DNA of 64,000 bases from Helicobacter pylori (GCF_016755635.1 NZ_CP051500.1:620001-684000); one strand, 5' to 3'. Positions 45,318 through 54,595 are shown, numbered from the stretch's first letter. Made by a program: numbers and translations. The notes: generated by a model from the sequence alone, not told the origin.

Positions 45318-46459
45318 AAATCGCCATTGTAGAAGATGATATTAACATGCGTAAAAGTCTAGAGCTTTTTTTTGAGCTTCAAGACGATTTAGAGATTGTG
45401 AGTTTTAAAAACCCTAAAGACGCTTTAGCCAAGTTAGATGAAAGCTTTGATTTGGTCATCACGGATATTAACATGCCCCATATGGACGGCTTGGAATTTT
45501 TGCGCCTTTTAGAAGGCAAGTATGAATCCATTGTGATTACCGGTAATGCGACCTTGAATAAAGCCATTGATTCCATTCGTTTAGGCGTGAAAGACTTTTT
45601 CCAAAAGCCTTTTAAACCAGAATTGCTTTTAGAGTCCATCTATCGCACCAAAAAAGTTTTAGAATTTCAAAAAAAACACCCTTTAGAAAAACCTTTAAAA
45701 AAACCACACAAACACAGCTTTTTAGCCGCTTCAAAAGCGTTAGAAGAGAGCAAACGGCAAGCCTTAAAAGTCGCAAGCACGGACGCTAATGTCATGCTAT
45801 TAGGCGAAAGCGGGGTGGGTAAGGAGGTTTTTGCTCATTTCATCCACCAGCATTCGCAACGCTCTAAACACCCTTTTATAGCGATCAACATGTCCGCTAT
45901 CCCAGAGCATTTATTAGAAAGCGAGCTTTTTGGGTATCAAAAAGGGGCGTTCACGGACGCCACAGCTCCTAAAATGGGGCTTTTTGAAAGTGCTCATAAA
46001 GGCACGATCTTTTTAGATGAAATCGCTGAAATGCCCATTCAATTGCAAAGCAAACTTTTAAGAGTGGTTCAAGAAAAAGAAATCACGCGCCTTGGGGATA
46101 ATAAGAGCGTTAAAATTGATGTTCGTTTCATTTCCGCTACCAACGCTAACATGAAAGAAAAAATCGCTGCGAAAGAATTTAGAGAAGATTTATTTTTCCG
46201 CTTGCAAATCGTGCCTATAACTATCGCGCCTTTAAGAGAGAGGGTAGAAGAGATCTTACCCATTGCTGAAATCAAGCTTAAAGAAGTGTGCGATGCGTAT
46301 CATTTGGGGCCAAAATCCTTTTCAAAAAACGCCGCAAAACGCCTTTTAGAATACTCTTGGCATGGGAATGTGCGAGAGCTTTTAGGCGTGGTGGAGAGAG
46401 CGGCGATTTTAAGCGAAGAAGCAGAAATCCAAGAAAAAGATTTGTTTTTGGAAAGGTAG
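45314..46459 (+). CDS. flgR: Sigma-54-dependent response regulator FlgR (NtrC family)
   Basis: Activates RpoN-dependent flagellar genes after phosphorylation by FlgS. The 381-residue product has a receiver domain (about 1-115, phospho-Asp in DLVITDINMPHMDG) and an AAA+ domain with Walker A GESGVGKE, the sigma-54 contact loop GAFTDA at 211-216 in place of the usual GAFTGA, and Walker B TIFLDEIAEM. The protein ends soon after the AAA+ domain, and no C-terminal helix-turn-helix is visible, as known for H. pylori FlgR. rpoN is also in this window. Confidence 0.94.
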   Translation: MKIAIVEDDINMRKSLELFFELQDDLEIVSFKNPKDALAKLDESFDLVITDINMPHMDGLEFLRLLEGKYESIVITGNATLNKAIDSIRLGVKDFFQKPFKPELLLESIYRTKKVLEFQKKHPLEKPLKKPHKHSFLAASKALEESKRQALKVASTDANVMLLGESGVGKEVFAHFIHQHSQRSKHPFIAINMSAIPEHLLESELFGYQKGAFTDATAPKMGLFESAHKGTIFLDEIAEMPIQLQSKLLRVVQEKEITRLGDNKSVKIDVRFISATNANMKEKIAAKEFREDLFFRLQIVPITIAPLRERVEEILPIAEIKLKEVCDAYHLGPKSFSKNAAKRLLEYSWHGNVRELLGVVERAAILSEEAEIQEKDLFLER

Positions 46460-46563
46460 TATCATTTCATGGAGTTATTAAAAAGCATTTATTAGAAACG
46501 CTTAATTTGGGATTTTTGCTTAAAGGGATTTAAAGATGAGGGTTCAATTAATGGGGAGTTTTT

Positions 46564-47358
46564 ATGTTAGCGAATGATTTTATGGTTAAGAAATTAAAAA
46601 ACAAGGAGTTGCATGGTTTGTTGTGTAACAAATTGAGTAAAAGAGTGGATAGGTTTGGCTATAGAGCGATTGGTGTTGGAGTGGATCAAGAGACTAACGA
46701 AGTTATTGTTCAATTGAATAAGGAAACGATTGTTAGATTGAATAGCAAAACCGCTTTAGCAAATGATGATAATTTCATGGAGAGTATTCTTGATGAATTT
46801 AATGGATTAAAGGCTAATAAAGAACCACAGAAACCTAACTCAATCTATTATGGGCATGGTAGCTCCTATAAAATCATTGATATTCTTAATGATAAGGATG
46901 GTGATTTTATCAATTGCAAATTGTTTATCGTTAAGGAATTAGAGGTTGATGAGTGTTTAGGGTTTTATGCGCCCCCTATGATTGATAATAACAACACCAC
47001 TCTTGCTGATTTGCTTGAAAATGGCGAGCTTGCAATATGTTATGAAGCTAATTCTGCAAATATCAGGCGTTTTTTGGATAGAGGGCCCTACAACATTGAG
47101 TGGTTGATAAGGAAGTATTTGGGGGTTGGGTTTAGGAGTTGCAAAATAGAGCGGATACAAGGAACAGAATTTGTGATCAAGTTCCGCTATAAAAAGTGGG
47201 GGTCTATGATTGATAGAGAAGTTAAAATGCAATTCCCCAAATACCTTAAAGACTCAAAGAAGACAGCCGTTAAAATAACAAGCAAGGTGTTTTACGAGTT
47301 GCTGAAAGGGTCTTTGTTTGGCAACCTTCTCGGCAAAGATCCCATTAAGCGATTATAA
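46564..47358 (+). CDS. Hypothetical protein of unknown family (264 aa)
   Basis: Starts at ATG 46564 with GGGGAG upstream. No signal peptide or clear membrane helix is visible. It is polar and basic at the N-terminus (VKKLKNKELHG), with acidic/Asn-rich middle segments and a C-terminal KKTAVKITSKVFYELL helix. It follows flgR after 104 bases that may hold coding debris (an in-frame stretch from about 46458 to 46533), and precedes a long decayed gap, so it sits in an unstable locus. A mobile or plasmid origin is possible but not shown. Confidence 0.7.
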   Translation: MLANDFMVKKLKNKELHGLLCNKLSKRVDRFGYRAIGVGVDQETNEVIVQLNKETIVRLNSKTALANDDNFMESILDEFNGLKANKEPQKPNSIYYGHGSSYKIIDILNDKDGDFINCKLFIVKELEVDECLGFYAPPMIDNNNTTLADLLENGELAICYEANSANIRRFLDRGPYNIEWLIRKYLGVGFRSCKIERIQGTEFVIKFRYKKWGSMIDREVKMQFPKYLKDSKKTAVKITSKVFYELLKGSLFGNLLGKDPIKRL

Positions 47359-47495
47359 TGCGGAAAGAAAACAATAATAAATAAAATCTTGTTGGGCCTT
47401 AATCTTCTTATTTTTTAAATTAAAAGTCATTTTTTAACCCCTAAGACCACGCTACACAAATTATCGTGCGACTAAAATCAGGCTCTTTACTATTG

Positions 47496-47529
47496 ATTAT
47501 AAAAAATGTTTTTTAGCATTTTTTATAAT
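47496..47529. repeat. 13-bp AT-rich perfect inverted repeat
   Basis: The arm A-TTATAAAAAATG pairs perfectly with CATTTTTTATAA-T around an 8-base loop (TTTTTTAG). The stem has one G-C pair. It could be a weak terminator, a protein-binding site or an element scar. Confidence 0.6.
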
Positions 47530-47692
47530 TTATGATTAACACTTAATGATAATAAAGCCTTATTAGTAGTTTTTGTGTGGGACTAAAAATAGTGAGTTTA
47601 GGGGTGTTTTTTAACCCTACCCCTTGTAATTTGGGCTACAGGGCGAAAATAATAGCGCCCACTCTCACGATTTTTAATGGCTGATAACCTGC

Positions 47693-48010
47693 TTATTTCA
47701 AGCTTTTTATAATCTTTAGCATGGATTTAACTATGGCGCATTTTTCTTGCTTCATTCGTTGTGGCTCTTGTGTTTTAAACTCGTTTGTGGTAGGATTATT
47801 CCCATTAAGGTTTGAGACGCTATTGCCGTTTCTGTAATGGTTAGAGAGTGTCGGCTTGGTCTCTATTTTCCTTAATATTTTCTCAAACTCTCATGCGATG
47901 GATTTCAAAAGCATGGCTTCCTTGCTAACTCTTGCATGATCAAGTGACTATTATTGCCTCTAGCCTTGTAATTTTTCTGCTCTCCAATATTTGGCTGTCT
48001 GTTATTTTAT
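47693..48010 (-). pseudogene. Remnant of a minus-strand gene
   Basis: Reading the minus strand, about 58 codons ending at the TAA complementary to 47693-47695 give a protein-like, Asn/Lys-rich stretch (KIETKPTLSNHYRNGN, then FKTQEPQRMKQEKCAIVK). A second piece upstream in another frame contains RQPNIGEQKNYKARGNNSH. Stops and frame changes lie between them and there is no start, so it looks like an eroded gene of unknown identity. Confidence 0.4.
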
Positions 48011-48044
48011 TCAGCCCTACTTTAACAAACAAACCCCATGCAAG

Positions 48045-50852
48045 CTATTTCAATTCCAAAGCTAAAAATTTTCCCGTATAGCTTTGGGTTTTTTCGCAAT
48101 TTTGTGCCACCTCTAAAGGCGTGCCGCTCGCAATGACTCTCCCGCCTTTATCCCCCCCATCAGGCCCCATGTCTATAATGTAGTCAGCGTTTTTGATAAT
48201 GTCTAAATTATGCTCAATCACTAGCATGGAATTGCCTAATGCCACTAAAGAATGCAAAACCTGTAAAAGGTGATTCACGTCTTCAAAATGCAAACCGGTG
48301 GTGGGCTCATCTAAAATATAAAGGGTTTTGCCTGTGTCTTTTTTACTCAATTCTTTAGCTAATTTGATCCTTTGAGCCTCCCCCCCGCTTAAAGTCGTAG
48401 CGTTTTGCCCTAAAGTGATATAGCCTAAGCCCACATCTATAAGCGTTTTTAACTTCACGGCGATTTTAGGGAATTTAGCAAAAAATTCATAAGCTTCTTC
48501 CACGCTCATGTTCAACACATCAGCAATGGATTTGCCTTTCACCTTGATTTCTAAAGTTTGGGGGTTGTATTTAGCGCCCTTACAGCTATCGCATTGGACT
48601 AACACATCAGGCAAAAAGTGCATTTCTATTTTAATATCCCCATCGCCTTGGCATTTCTCGCACCGCCCCCCTTTAACATTAAAGCTGAAACGGCTCGCGC
48701 TATAGCCTAAAATTTTAGCTTCTTTTTGCTCGGCAAATAAAATCCTGATTTCATCCATCACTCCCGTGTAAGTGGCAGGGTTGCTTCGTGGGGTTTTGCC
48801 TATGGGGGCTTGATCTAAATAAATCACTTTATCCAAATGCTCCAACCCTACAATCTCCACCCCATTCAAGCTTTGATTTTTTTTAGCATGGTTTAAAAGG
48901 GTTTGAGCGGTGGGTAAAAGGGTTTGTAAAATCAGCGAGCTTTTACCGCTCCCGCTCACCCCCGTAATGCACACCAATTGTTTTAAAGGGATTTGAACGC
49001 TCAAATTCTTAATGTTATTGATATTGACATTTTTAATTTCTAAAAAATGCTTTTCTTTAGGGGGTTCAAATTTGGGGCGCTCAATCTTTTTAGTGCCGTT
49101 GAGATACAAGGCGGTAGAATGGTTATTTTGCAACAATTCTTTCACGCTCCCGCTAAAAACCACTTCACCCCCATGCCTTCCAGCCTTTGGTCCAATATCC
49201 ACAACAAAGTCCGCATGCTTAATCGTCTCCTTATCATGCTCTACGACAATGAGCGTGTTCCCCTTTTTTTGTAAATTCCTAAGGGTGTTGATGAGTTTGA
49301 GCGTGTCTTTTTCATGCAAGCCAATGCTAGGCTCGTCTAAAACATACAAAACCCCTGTCAAACCACTCCCGATTTGACTAGCGATTCGTATCCTTTGGCT
49401 CTCCCCTCCGCTAATGGTTCGCGCATCCCTCCCTAAAGTCAAATACCCTAGCCCCACATCGTATAAAAAAAACACCCTTTCTAAAATCTCTTTTAAAATG
49501 GGTTCAGCGATCTTTTTTTCTTGCTCGTTAAGATAGCTAAAATGCGTGGGATCATTAAAAAAGTGATAAACTTCTTCAATGGGCTTAGTTAAAAAATCCG
49601 CCATTTTCAAGCCAGCGACTTGGACGCTCAAACTGGAAGCTTTCAAACGATGCCCCTCGCACGAAGAACAGGTTTTTTCGCTCATGTAATCGCTCAAATC
49701 CTTTTGCTCTTTAAACATGTCATAAGCGATTTGGATAATGCCTTTCCAGGGGCGTTTCAAAGGGCTGTTTTTAAAATGAAAGCTGATTTCAGTGCCATTC
49801 CCATATAAAAGAGCGTCCTGTTGCTCTTTATTCAATTCGTTAAAACAAAGCGCGCTGTCAATGCCATTATAAGCGCAAAAGCCTTCAAACATTTGAGCGT
49901 AATAACTGCGGTTATACCCAAAAATCACTTTAATCGCTCCTTGATTTAAAGGCGTGTTAGGATCTAAAATCTTACTAATGTCTAAACTGAATTTTGTCCC
50001 CAAACCCAAACAGCTCTCACACGCCCCTTTAGGCGAATTGAAGGAAAAACTCAAAGGCTCTAATTCTTCAAAACTCATCTTGCATTTAAAGCATGCCTTA
50101 TGCTCGCTGTAATGCTTTCTGATGCTTGGCGCGTTGTCTTGCAAGATTTCCACTTCTAATTCCCCATAGCTTTCTTTAAGGGCTTTTTCTACCGCGCTAG
50201 CGATCCGTGAAGAATTTTCGCTATTGATAACCACCCTATCCACCACCGCTTCAATGGTGTGTTTTTTGGTTTTGTGCAAATGGATTTCTTCATCTAAGCG
50301 CACCATCACCCCATCAACAAAAGCCCTCACATACCCCTTCAAACGCAAGCTTTCTAATTTATCGTTAAACGAACCTTTTTTATCTTTAATAATGGGGGCT
50401 AGAATAATGATTTTAGAATTTTCTTCTAAATGACAGATTTGAGAAATAATATCGCTCGCGCTCATAGAACTAATAGGCTCTAAACATGTGGGGCAAAATT
50501 GCTCCCCAACCCTTGCAAACAACAACCTTAAATAATCATAAATCTCAGTGATCGTCCCCACAGTGGATCTAGGGTTTTTAGAAGTGGTTTTTTGATCAAT
50601 AGCAATCGCAGGGGTTAGGCCTTCAATTTTATCCACATTAGGCTTACCCACTTTGTCTAAAAATTGCCTCGCATAGCTGGACAAACTCTCTAAATAGCGC
50701 CTTTGGCCTTCAGCGTATAAAGTATCAAACGCCAGAGTGGATTTACCCGAACCGCTTAATCCGGTAAAAACAATAAATTGGTTTTTAGGGATTTCTAAAA
50801 AGATATTTTTGAGATTGTTTTCCCTAGCCCCTTGAATAATGATCTTATCCAT
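48045..50852 (-). CDS. uvrA: Excinuclease ABC subunit A
   Basis: DNA damage recognition ATPase of nucleotide excision repair. The 935-residue product starts MDKIIIQGARENNLKN and has two ABC modules: Walker A GLSGSGKST and GVSGSGKSS, signature sequences SGGESQRIRIA and LSGGEAQRIKLAKELS, and zinc-binding Cys clusters CFKC-type and CEKCQGDG. Start 50852 gives the normal N-terminus; an in-frame ATG 18 bases upstream is less likely. Confidence 0.96.
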   Translation of the reverse strand: MDKIIIQGARENNLKNIFLEIPKNQFIVFTGLSGSGKSTLAFDTLYAEGQRRYLESLSSYARQFLDKVGKPNVDKIEGLTPAIAIDQKTTSKNPRSTVGTITEIYDYLRLLFARVGEQFCPTCLEPISSMSASDIISQICHLEENSKIIILAPIIKDKKGSFNDKLESLRLKGYVRAFVDGVMVRLDEEIHLHKTKKHTIEAVVDRVVINSENSSRIASAVEKALKESYGELEVEILQDNAPSIRKHYSEHKACFKCKMSFEELEPLSFSFNSPKGACESCLGLGTKFSLDISKILDPNTPLNQGAIKVIFGYNRSYYAQMFEGFCAYNGIDSALCFNELNKEQQDALLYGNGTEISFHFKNSPLKRPWKGIIQIAYDMFKEQKDLSDYMSEKTCSSCEGHRLKASSLSVQVAGLKMADFLTKPIEEVYHFFNDPTHFSYLNEQEKKIAEPILKEILERVFFLYDVGLGYLTLGRDARTISGGESQRIRIASQIGSGLTGVLYVLDEPSIGLHEKDTLKLINTLRNLQKKGNTLIVVEHDKETIKHADFVVDIGPKAGRHGGEVVFSGSVKELLQNNHSTALYLNGTKKIERPKFEPPKEKHFLEIKNVNINNIKNLSVQIPLKQLVCITGVSGSGKSSLILQTLLPTAQTLLNHAKKNQSLNGVEIVGLEHLDKVIYLDQAPIGKTPRSNPATYTGVMDEIRILFAEQKEAKILGYSASRFSFNVKGGRCEKCQGDGDIKIEMHFLPDVLVQCDSCKGAKYNPQTLEIKVKGKSIADVLNMSVEEAYEFFAKFPKIAVKLKTLIDVGLGYITLGQNATTLSGGEAQRIKLAKELSKKDTGKTLYILDEPTTGLHFEDVNHLLQVLHSLVALGNSMLVIEHNLDIIKNADYIIDMGPDGGDKGGRVIASGTPLEVAQNCEKTQSYTGKFLALELK

Positions 50853-51043
50853 AATGGTTTTATGTTGCAAGAGTTTCCTTAAAATAAGAAAATGGATTAA
50901 AAGGAGCTATTATACTTCAAAAAAGAATGGTTTTATTATCATTTCTTATTCATAAGAGTTAAAAATATTTGCTTGATTAAGGATAAACATGCTATTATTT
51001 TATGAGACAATTTTAAAGATAGGAATGTAAAGGAATGGAATTT

Positions 51044-51856
51044 ATGAAAAAGTTTGTAGCTTTAGGGCTTCTATCCGCAGTTTTAAGCTCTTCGTTGTTA
51101 GCCGAAGGTGATGGTGTTTATATAGGGACTAATTATCAGCTTGGACAAGCCCGTTTGAATAGTAATATTTATAACACAGGGGATTGCACAGGGAGTGTTG
51201 TAGGTTGCCCCCCAGGTCTTACCGCTAATAAGTATAATCCAGGACATACCAATATCAACTGGCATGCTAAATACGCTAATGGGGCTTTGAATGGTCTTGG
51301 GTTGAATGTGGGTTATAAGAAGTTTTTCCAGTTCAAGTCTTTTGATATGACAAGCAAGTGGTTTGGTTTTAGAGTGTATGGGCTTTTTGATTACGGGCAT
51401 GCCACTTTAGGCAAGCAAGTTTATGCACCCAATAAAATCCAGTTGGATATGGTCTCTTGGGGTGTGGGGAGCGATTTGTTAGCTGATATTATTGATAACG
51501 ATAACGCTTCTTTTGGTGTTTTTGGTGGGGTCGCTATCGGCGGTAACACTTGGAAAAGCTCAGCGGCAAACTATTGGAAAGAGCAAATCATTGAAGCTAA
51601 AGGTCCTGATGTTTGCACCCCTACTTATTGCAACCCTAACGCTCCTTATAGCACCAAAACTTCAACCGTTGCTTTTCAAGTATGGTTGAATTTTGGCGTG
51701 AGAGCCAATATCTACAAGCATAACGGCGTAGAGTTTGGCGTGAGAGTGCCTCTACTCATCAACAAGTTTTTGAGTGCGGGTCCTAACGCTACTAATCTTT
51801 ATTACCATTTGAAACGGGATTATTCGCTTTATTTGGGGTATAACTACACTTTTTAA
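51044..51856 (+). CDS. hopE: Outer membrane porin HopE
   Basis: The 270-residue product (273 from an ATG at 51035) has a signal peptide (MKKFVALGLLSAVLSSSLLA) and a mature start EGDGVYIGTNYQLGQA characteristic of HopE. It is an abundant-type porin of about 30 kDa with a 16-strand-like barrel ending DYSLYLGYNYTF. Paired Cys occur in two surface loops (DCTGSVVGC and CTPTYC). AAGGA sits 10 bases before ATG 51044 but only 1 before 51035, favouring the shorter form. HopE is known as a nonspecific pore. Confidence 0.93.
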   Translation: MKKFVALGLLSAVLSSSLLAEGDGVYIGTNYQLGQARLNSNIYNTGDCTGSVVGCPPGLTANKYNPGHTNINWHAKYANGALNGLGLNVGYKKFFQFKSFDMTSKWFGFRVYGLFDYGHATLGKQVYAPNKIQLDMVSWGVGSDLLADIIDNDNASFGVFGGVAIGGNTWKSSAANYWKEQIIEAKGPDVCTPTYCNPNAPYSTKTSTVAFQVWLNFGVRANIYKHNGVEFGVRVPLLINKFLSAGPNATNLYYHLKRDYSLYLGYNYTF

Positions 51857-51871
51857 ACCCTTTAAAAGGGT
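51857..51871 (+). terminator. Weak terminator hairpin after hopE
   Basis: ACCCTTT and AAAGGGT form a tight inverted repeat around 1 base, starting at the hopE stop and followed by GTCTTT. Another CCCTTTTT lies downstream. Confidence 0.4.
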
Positions 51872-52034
51872 GTCTTTAAACCCTTTTTAGTCTTTATAAA
51901 AGGGATTTTAGTCTGGGTTTTTGCATCTTAAAAAGCTAAGATTGATTATAAAGAAACTTTTGAGCGTAACCAACAAAACCAATACCATTGAGTGAGCGTT
52001 TGGAAAATTCATCTAGGGGTTTTAAGGGGATTGT

Positions 52035-52961
52035 TTGCAAGAAATAGAAAATCTGCACCAAAGCGTTTTGTTGCAAGAAGTTTTGCAAGCGTTCACGCCT
52101 TTAGAAGAAGGGGTTTTGATTGATTGCACTTTAGGGTTAGGGGGGCATTCTAAAGCCCTTTTATCCCAAAAACCGCACCTGAAACTCATTGGCATTGATA
52201 AGGATAAGTTCGCTCAAGAAATCGCTAAAGAACGATTAAAAGCCTTTGAAGGGCGTTATAATCTCTTAAGCGGGGGGTTTGCTAAACGCTTTAAAGAAGC
52301 CCTAGAAACGCATAACAAGGAGATTAAAGGGGTTTTAGTGGATTTAGGGGTGAGCTCTTTGCAGCTTAATGATGATAACAGAGGGTTTAATTTCCACTCG
52401 CACGCTCTGGATATGCGCATGGATTTAGAAGACGATTTGAACGCTCAAAAGGTCATCAACTCTTATCCTGTAGTGGCGTTAGAAAAAATCTTTAAAGACT
52501 ATGGCGAAATCAAAGAATACAAAAAAATCGCCCACAAAATTGCAGAAAGGCGCGCTAAAAAACCCTTTAAAGACGCTAAGGATTTGAGCGATTTTTTAAG
52601 CTCCCTTTCTAAAAATAAAAAAATCCATCCAGCGACTTTAGTGTTTCAAGCCGTTCGCATAGAAGTTAATAGTGAATTAGAAGAATTAAAAGAGTTTTTA
52701 CAATGCGCTAGAAACCTTAAGGGAGCGATTTTGTGCGTGATTTCTTTCCATTCTTTAGAAGATGCGTTAGTGAAAAACGCTTTTAAAGATTACGCTAAAA
52801 ATTGCATTTGCGATTCTTTAAGTTTCAAATGCACTTGCTCTAACAATCACGCTTTAGGCGAAATTTTAACCAAAAAGCCCATCACTCCAAGCCCAGAAGA
52901 AATTAAAAACAACAGGCGTTCACGAAGCGCTAAAATGAGGGTGTTTCAATTCAAACCATGA
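52035..52961 (+). CDS. rsmH: 16S rRNA (cytosine(1402)-N(4))-methyltransferase
   Basis: Methylates C1402 in the decoding centre of 16S rRNA; formerly mraW. The 308-residue product has the SAM motif [22 protein letters not shown] and the C-terminal [11 protein letters not shown] signature. The start is TTG with AAGGGGA upstream. In many bacteria the gene opens the division and cell wall cluster, and here it is followed by an FtsL-like gene. Confidence 0.94.
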   Translation: MQEIENLHQSVLLQEVLQAFTPLEEGVLIDCTLGLGGHSKALLSQKPHLKLIGIDKDKFAQEIAKERLKAFEGRYNLLSGGFAKRFKEALETHNKEIKGVLVDLGVSSLQLNDDNRGFNFHSHALDMRMDLEDDLNAQKVINSYPVVALEKIFKDYGEIKEYKKIAHKIAERRAKKPFKDAKDLSDFLSSLSKNKKIHPATLVFQAVRIEVNSELEELKEFLQCARNLKGAILCVISFHSLEDALVKNAFKDYAKNCICDSLSFKCTCSNNHALGEILTKKPITPSPEEIKNNRRSRSAKMRVFQFKP

Positions 52962-52981
52962 ATAAGTTCAATGAATAAGCC

Positions 52982-53326
52982 ATGAATATCAAAACCCATT
53001 CTTCAAATGAAAAAGAACGCTTTGTGCGCATAGAAGAGGATGAAAAGAAAGAATTATTTGCTGGAACTGCAAATGAAAATTCGCACGGCCTTTCTTTAAT
53101 GGCTTTAATAGGGGTATTGGTTTTTGGGGGCACATTTTTAGCTCTGTTAGTGCCTAAAATCTATTTGAGCAATAATATCTATTATATTAGCCGTAAAATC
53201 AACACCCTAGAGGATCAAAAACGCCTGCTTTTAGAAGAGCAACAAATCCTAAAAAACGAATTAGAAAAAGAGCGTTTTAAATACTATATAGAGAATAGTG
53301 AAAATATTGGCGATATTGCGTTTTAA
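52982..53326 (+). CDS. FtsL-like bitopic protein
   Basis: The 114-residue product has a cytoplasmic N-terminus, one membrane helix (about 38-60) and a C-terminal coiled coil rich in Glu, Lys and Leu (EDQKRLLLEEQQILKNELEK). This topology and the position 21 bases after rsmH match FtsL, the divisome protein that binds FtsB and FtsQ. Sequence similarity among FtsL proteins is low, so the assignment rests on synteny and layout. Confidence 0.65.
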   Translation: MNIKTHSSNEKERFVRIEEDEKKELFAGTANENSHGLSLMALIGVLVFGGTFLALLVPKIYLSNNIYYISRKINTLEDQKRLLLEEQQILKNELEKERFKYYIENSENIGDIAF

Positions 53327-53405
53327 GTGAAAACCCCCCTATCCTTAAGAGAATCTAATTGATAATAAATCATTTTGAATTATTTTAATATAAAAGACTT
53401 ATTTT

Positions 53406-53559
53406 AAAATTTTGTTTCAATACGAAATTTTAATCCCTTATAAAAACTTTAAATTGTGAAAAACAAACAAACAACCCCCTTAAATTGTATAATAAAAACA
53501 CTTTAATCCAACAAAGGATAACCATGAGAAAACAATCCACTCCACTTTTGTTATTCAGG
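53406..53559 (+). repeat. Copy A of a hom promoter/leader direct repeat
   Basis: This 154-base stretch is highly similar to 54596-54748, which is the promoter and first codons of the hom gene. Both share TTTTGTTTCAATA, AATCCCTT, a -10 region TTAAATTGTATAAT, ACAAAGGATAACCATGAGAAA and the codons for PLLLF. Copy A ends where the signal peptide frame is lost. Confidence 0.8.
53488..53493 (+). promoter_or_regulatory. -10 element of the hom-type promoter before the SAM hydrolase
   Basis: TATAAT within TTAAATTGTATAAT, identical to the element before hom (54678-54683). It is the likely promoter for the gene at 53571. Confidence 0.6.
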
Positions 53560-53565
53560 AAATAA
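53524..53565 (+). pseudogene. Truncated hom signal-peptide leader ORF (13 codons)
   Basis: ATG with AAAGGATAACC upstream reads MRKQSTPLLLFRK then TAA. The beginning of Hom is MRKLFIPLLLFSAL, so this is a copy of the hom start that ends after 13 codons. The stop lies 5 bases before the ATG of the next gene, and AGGA inside the leader serves as that gene's ribosome binding site, which makes coupled translation plausible. Confidence 0.65.
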
Positions 53566-53570
53566 TACAG

Positions 53571-54473
53571 ATGAAAAAAACGATTTCAGCGTTGTTTTTA
53601 TCAGCGTGCATAGGGTTATCGTCTGTTTATGCAGATAACGCTTTGATTTTACAAACGGATTTTAGCCTAAAAGATGGGGCGGTCTCAGCGATGAAAGGCG
53701 TTGCTTTCAGCGTTGATTCCAATCTTAAAATCTTTGATTTAACGCACGAAATCCCTCCGTATAACATCTGGGAGGGCGCTTACCGCTTGTATCAGACCGC
53801 TAGTTATTGGCCAAAAGGTTCGGTATTTGTGAGCGTAGTTGATCCGGGCGTAGGCACTAAGCGTAAATCGGTGGTATTGAAAACTAAAAACGGCCAGTAT
53901 TTCGTCTCGCCGGATAACGGCACGCTGACTTTGGTGGCACAAACTTTGGGGATTGATAGCGTGCGTGAAATTGATGAAAAAGCTAACCGCTTGAAAGGTT
54001 CTGAAAAATCCTATACTTTCCATGGTCGTGATGTGTATGCTTACACTGGGGCGCGCTTGGCTTCTGGAGCGATCACATTCGAGCAGGTTGGGCCAGAGAT
54101 TCCCCCAAAAGTCGTTGAAATTCCTTACCAAAAAGCGAAAGCCACAAAAGGGGAGGTGAAGGGTAATATCCCAATTCTTGATATTCAATACGGCAATGTT
54201 TGGAGCAATATCAGCGATAAATTACTCAATCAAGCAAAAATCAAACTCAATGACACGCTGTGTGTAACGATTTTTAAAGGTTCCAAGAAAAAATACGAAG
54301 GGAAAATGCCGTATGTTGCGAGCTTTGGCGATGTTTTAAAAGGCCAGCCGTTGGTCTATTTAAACAGCTTGTTGAATGTTTCCGTAGCGCTGAATAGGGA
54401 TAATTTCGCGCAAAAATACCAAATCAAATCCGGTGCTGACTGGAATATTGATATAAAGAAGTGCGCTAAGTAA
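53571..54473 (+). CDS. Periplasmic SAM hydrolase (DUF62 / SAM hydroxide adenosyltransferase)
   Basis: The 300-residue product has a clear signal peptide (1-21, ending VYA) followed by the DUF62 fold. TDFSLKDGAV lies near residue 29, and the catalytic Asp-Arg-His set is D91 (VVDPGVGTKR), R98 and H151 (FHGRD), with the spacing known from hydrolase members. Family enzymes split SAM into adenosine and methionine with water; fluorinase and chlorinase relatives lack this triad, so hydrolysis is the better prediction. Export is surprising because SAM is cytoplasmic. It is driven by a hom-type promoter and followed by hom. Confidence 0.8.
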   Translation: MKKTISALFLSACIGLSSVYADNALILQTDFSLKDGAVSAMKGVAFSVDSNLKIFDLTHEIPPYNIWEGAYRLYQTASYWPKGSVFVSVVDPGVGTKRKSVVLKTKNGQYFVSPDNGTLTLVAQTLGIDSVREIDEKANRLKGSEKSYTFHGRDVYAYTGARLASGAITFEQVGPEIPPKVVEIPYQKAKATKGEVKGNIPILDIQYGNVWSNISDKLLNQAKIKLNDTLCVTIFKGSKKKYEGKMPYVASFGDVLKGQPLVYLNSLLNVSVALNRDNFAQKYQIKSGADWNIDIKKCAK

Positions 54474-54595
54474 AGCACTTTTTAGAAAAATTAAGGGGGG
54501 TTATAAGGGGGGAGTTAAAGGGTTTTCCCTACCAAACTTTGATTAACACAGCCTAATTAATGCTAAATTAACCCTAAAACAAACGCTTGTTGTTG

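Larger units (their letters stand above)
47359..48044. other. Non-coding, decayed interval between unknown gene and uvrA
   Basis: About 690 bases without an intact gene, between the converging unknown gene and uvrA. It contains a 13-bp AT hairpin (47496-47529), a C/G-rich pair around 47598-47625, and a minus-strand coding remnant listed separately. No tRNA or known small RNA was recognised. Confidence 0.6.

Noticed and set aside
47530-47560. Fur-like TAATGATAATAAA sequence in the decayed gap
   Set aside because: It is half-site-like only, with no gene start in range on either strand.
53739-54188. Minus-strand ORF of 149 codons inside the SAM hydrolase gene
   Set aside because: Antisense shadow; the plus strand carries the family motifs.
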